Source: Nanobdellota archaeon (GTDB taxonomy: Archaea > Nanobdellota > Nanobdellia > Pacearchaeales > GW2011-AR1). Taken from it: a stretch of 5,153 nt of DNA. Both the position numbers and the translations under genes were made by a program. How positions within the stretch are numbered: position 1 is the first letter of the stretch; each line of letters opens with the position of its first letter. The stretch covers positions 1 to 5,153 of the forward strand of contig JAGVIM010000102.1 in NCBI GenBank assembly GCA_020056045.1. Reading direction: 5' to 3'. Below, piece by piece: positions 3,851-5,153 of this stretch. The notes under the pieces are model-generated. The model ran no database searches and had not been told where the DNA came from. It saw only the letters and a list, made by a program, of their open reading frames with translations.

Positions 3851-5053
3851 ATGAAGAAGAAAGTACTTGCAACATCATGGCATACAGGGGGAATAAATGC
3901 AATTATTCCTGTTGTTAAAAGGATTTCTGAAGAGGGAAGAGTAGATATTGTTACAATCGGTCATTTAAATTCTGAAAATGTTTTGAAAGATAGAGGAGTT
4001 AGTTTTAAGACTGTTTCTGATTATGGACTTTCTGATGTTTCAGTAGATTCTATGGAAAGAATTTTAGATATTGAACAACCAAATCTAGTTCTTACTGGAA
4101 CTAGTGCTCAAGATGCAGTTAATGGGGATGTAGTTGAACAAACTGTAACACTTGCCGCTAACACTCGTGATATACAGAGTCTTGCTGTTCTTGATTATTG
4201 GGCTAATTATTCTCTACGATTTAATGATATTTATACTAGAGAGAAACATAGATTTTTACCTGATAAAATTGCAATTATGGATGACTTGGCCTTGCAAGAT
4301 ATGGTTGCAGAAGGTTTTAATAGGGATAATTTAGCTATTACTGGAAATCCTCATTTTGATGATTTAGAAGGAAAGGCAAGAAATTTTCCTGATTCTGAAA
4401 AAAGGGCTATTAGAGATAGACTTGGTTTTTCAGGAGATTTTCCATTTTTATTTTATGCAGGAGGAGCTTTTTTAGAAGTTAAAGCTCAATATGGTTACTG
4501 GGATCAAGATATTTTAGAAATTATTGTTAATAGTTTAAGTGAATTACCTGAAAAAAGACAGCCCTATGTTGCACTGTCTCTTCATCCAGGAGTTTTAGAT
4601 CCAGCTCAAAAAAGAGAAGATTTACCTAGACTTGCTGAATATATTAATGGAATCAGATATGAAAAAATAAAATTAGTTTTAGGAAAAGAACCTTGGATAA
4701 AAATTGATTCTCAAAAGTATTTTGTTGACCCTGATTTAAAATCTCAGAAACTTGCTATTGTATCTGACTTGACAATGACTGCATCTTCTACTCTTGGAAT
4801 TGAGGCAGTTTATATGGGAAAACCTTGTGTAAGTTTACAACCTAATTTGTCTTCTGAAGTAGACCCTCTTGTAATCAGCAGAAATGGAATTATTCCTGTA
4901 GGTTATACTCCTGAATTTTGCAGAGGAATTGTATTAAGTGCTGCTAATCCTGATGATTATAACCATATTATAGAAAGAGCTGCTTGTTTTAGAACAGATG
5001 GAAAAGCTACAGAAAGGGTTACTAATCTAGTTTATGATATGCTTAAAGAATAA
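3851..5053 (+). CDS. GT-B-fold protein, UDP-GlcNAc 2-epimerase/CDP-glycerol transferase-like, function unknown
   Basis: This 400-residue soluble-looking protein has no signal peptide or membrane helix. The N-terminal half opens with the strand KKVLATSW and the turn HTGGINA (11-17), then strands around VDIVTIGH (31-38) and NLVLTGTSAQD (78-88). The linker carries ITGNPHFD (163-170), a feature of UDP-GlcNAc 2-epimerases and CDP-glycerol-type transferases. The C-terminal half has FLFYAGG (199-205), SLHPG (243-247) and TASSTLGIEAVYMGKPCVSL (310-329), the Ser-rich loop and helix that hold the nucleotide donor in GT-B folds. Two Rossmann-like domains are therefore likely, and a role in surface-glycan or nucleotide-sugar chemistry is a guess. 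I cannot assign donor or acceptor. Lysine is only about 6% (23 of 400) against 20% in the GNAT neighbour, and aspartate/serine are frequent, so its history may differ from its neighbours. It is transcribed alone, divergently from the TA operon. Confidence 0.7.
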   Translation: MKKKVLATSWHTGGINAIIPVVKRISEEGRVDIVTIGHLNSENVLKDRGVSFKTVSDYGLSDVSVDSMERILDIEQPNLVLTGTSAQDAVNGDVVEQTVTLAANTRDIQSLAVLDYWANYSLRFNDIYTREKHRFLPDKIAIMDDLALQDMVAEGFNRDNLAITGNPHFDDLEGKARNFPDSEKRAIRDRLGFSGDFPFLFYAGGAFLEVKAQYGYWDQDILEIIVNSLSELPEKRQPYVALSLHPGVLDPAQKREDLPRLAEYINGIRYEKIKLVLGKEPWIKIDSQKYFVDPDLKSQKLAIVSDLTMTASSTLGIEAVYMGKPCVSLQPNLSSEVDPLVISRNGIIPVGYTPEFCRGIVLSAANPDDYNHIIERAACFRTDGKATERVTNLVYDMLKE

Positions 5054-5057
5054 CTTA

Positions 5058-5153
5058 TTATAGATTCTTTTTTAGTTTATTTGCTAGATTTATTTTTTTT
5101 AGAATTTTTGGTTTTTCTTTTAATATGTTAAATCCAATTCTATTATATCTAGG
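5058..5153 (-). CDS. C-terminal 31 codons of an unidentified protein, cut by right edge
   Basis: On the minus strand a frame stays open from the window edge for 31 codons and ends in two consecutive TAA codons (5060-5055). The visible residues include RYNRIGFNILKEKPKILKK followed by a basic, lysine/leucine-rich helix ending in KKNL. The composition resembles the other minus-strand proteins, and the stop lies 4 nt from the stop of the convergent GT-B gene, as expected for packed real genes. The piece is too short to identify a family; a basic C-terminal helix is all that can be said. Confidence 0.55.
   Translation of the reverse strand, partial: PRYNRIGFNILKEKPKILKKINLANKLKKNL
5068..5100 (+). 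terminator. candidate archaeal poly-T terminator of the GT-B gene
   Basis: Starting 15 nt after the GT-B stop are T6 (5068-5073) and T8 (5093-5100) within generally T-rich plus-strand DNA. Archaeal polymerase terminates on such T-runs without a hairpin, and I see none. The run is also the antisense of lysine/asparagine codons in the convergent gene, so its composition has another explanation. Confidence 0.35.

Noticed and set aside
4152..4334. Second plus-strand frame inside the GT-B gene
   Set aside because: It is out of frame with a 400-codon gene bearing clear fold motifs and has no ribosome site.

Overview
This strongly AT-rich window looks like an archaeal chromosome, most likely a small-genome DPANN lineage of the Woesearchaeota/Pacearchaeota kind. 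The evidence is an archaeal/eukaryotic-type PheRS alpha chain with an N-terminal winged-helix region, a short archaeal RNase P protein (Rpp30/Rnp3), archaeal TATA boxes at promoter-like distances, lysine/asparagine/isoleucine-rich proteins and very tight gene packing. The lineage is inferred from gene style; no marker here fixes it.

From right to left on the minus strand runs one dense array. It starts with an MNT nucleotidyltransferase (3705-3196) and a HEPN/HepT-like protein (3227-2790, overlapping the first gene by 32 nt), which together form a type VII toxin-antitoxin pair. A RimJ/RimL-type GNAT acetyltransferase (2793-2284) and RNase P subunit Rpp30 (2287-1832) follow, each joined to the gene before it by a 4-nt ATGA overlap. 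After a 39-bp gap holding a TATA box come pheS (1792-245), a 36-codon coiled-coil microprotein joined by a TAATG overlap (245-135), and the start of an ASCH/DUF3850 protein (117 to beyond the left edge). The last two small genes were found by reading the minus strand by eye.

A 145-bp intergenic region (3706-3850) carries divergent promoters. One drives the minus-strand TA cluster and is covered by a perfect 18-bp palindrome plus an imperfect second copy 21 bp away, which looks like an autoregulatory operator. The other drives a plus-strand gene for a 400-residue GT-B-like protein (3851-5053). That gene converges, 4 nt later, on the C-terminal end of an unidentified minus-strand gene (5153-5058).

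Functionally, the minus-strand array is dominated by tRNA and translation biology. It has a HEPN ribonuclease candidate whose characterised relatives attack RNA (tRNA in some cases), its neutralising nucleotidyltransferase, a GNAT, a tRNA 5'-maturation protein, a tRNA synthetase subunit and an ASCH (PUA-like) protein. The same stretch shows three start modes: apparently leaderless starts (pheS and the GT-B gene, both with a TATA box at identical spacing), Shine-Dalgarno starts (hepT, ASCH), and overlap-coupled starts without a clear Shine-Dalgarno (GNAT, Rpp30, microprotein). No gene-free stretch longer than 300 bases exists, and I saw no tRNA, rRNA, CRISPR array or insertion sequence.
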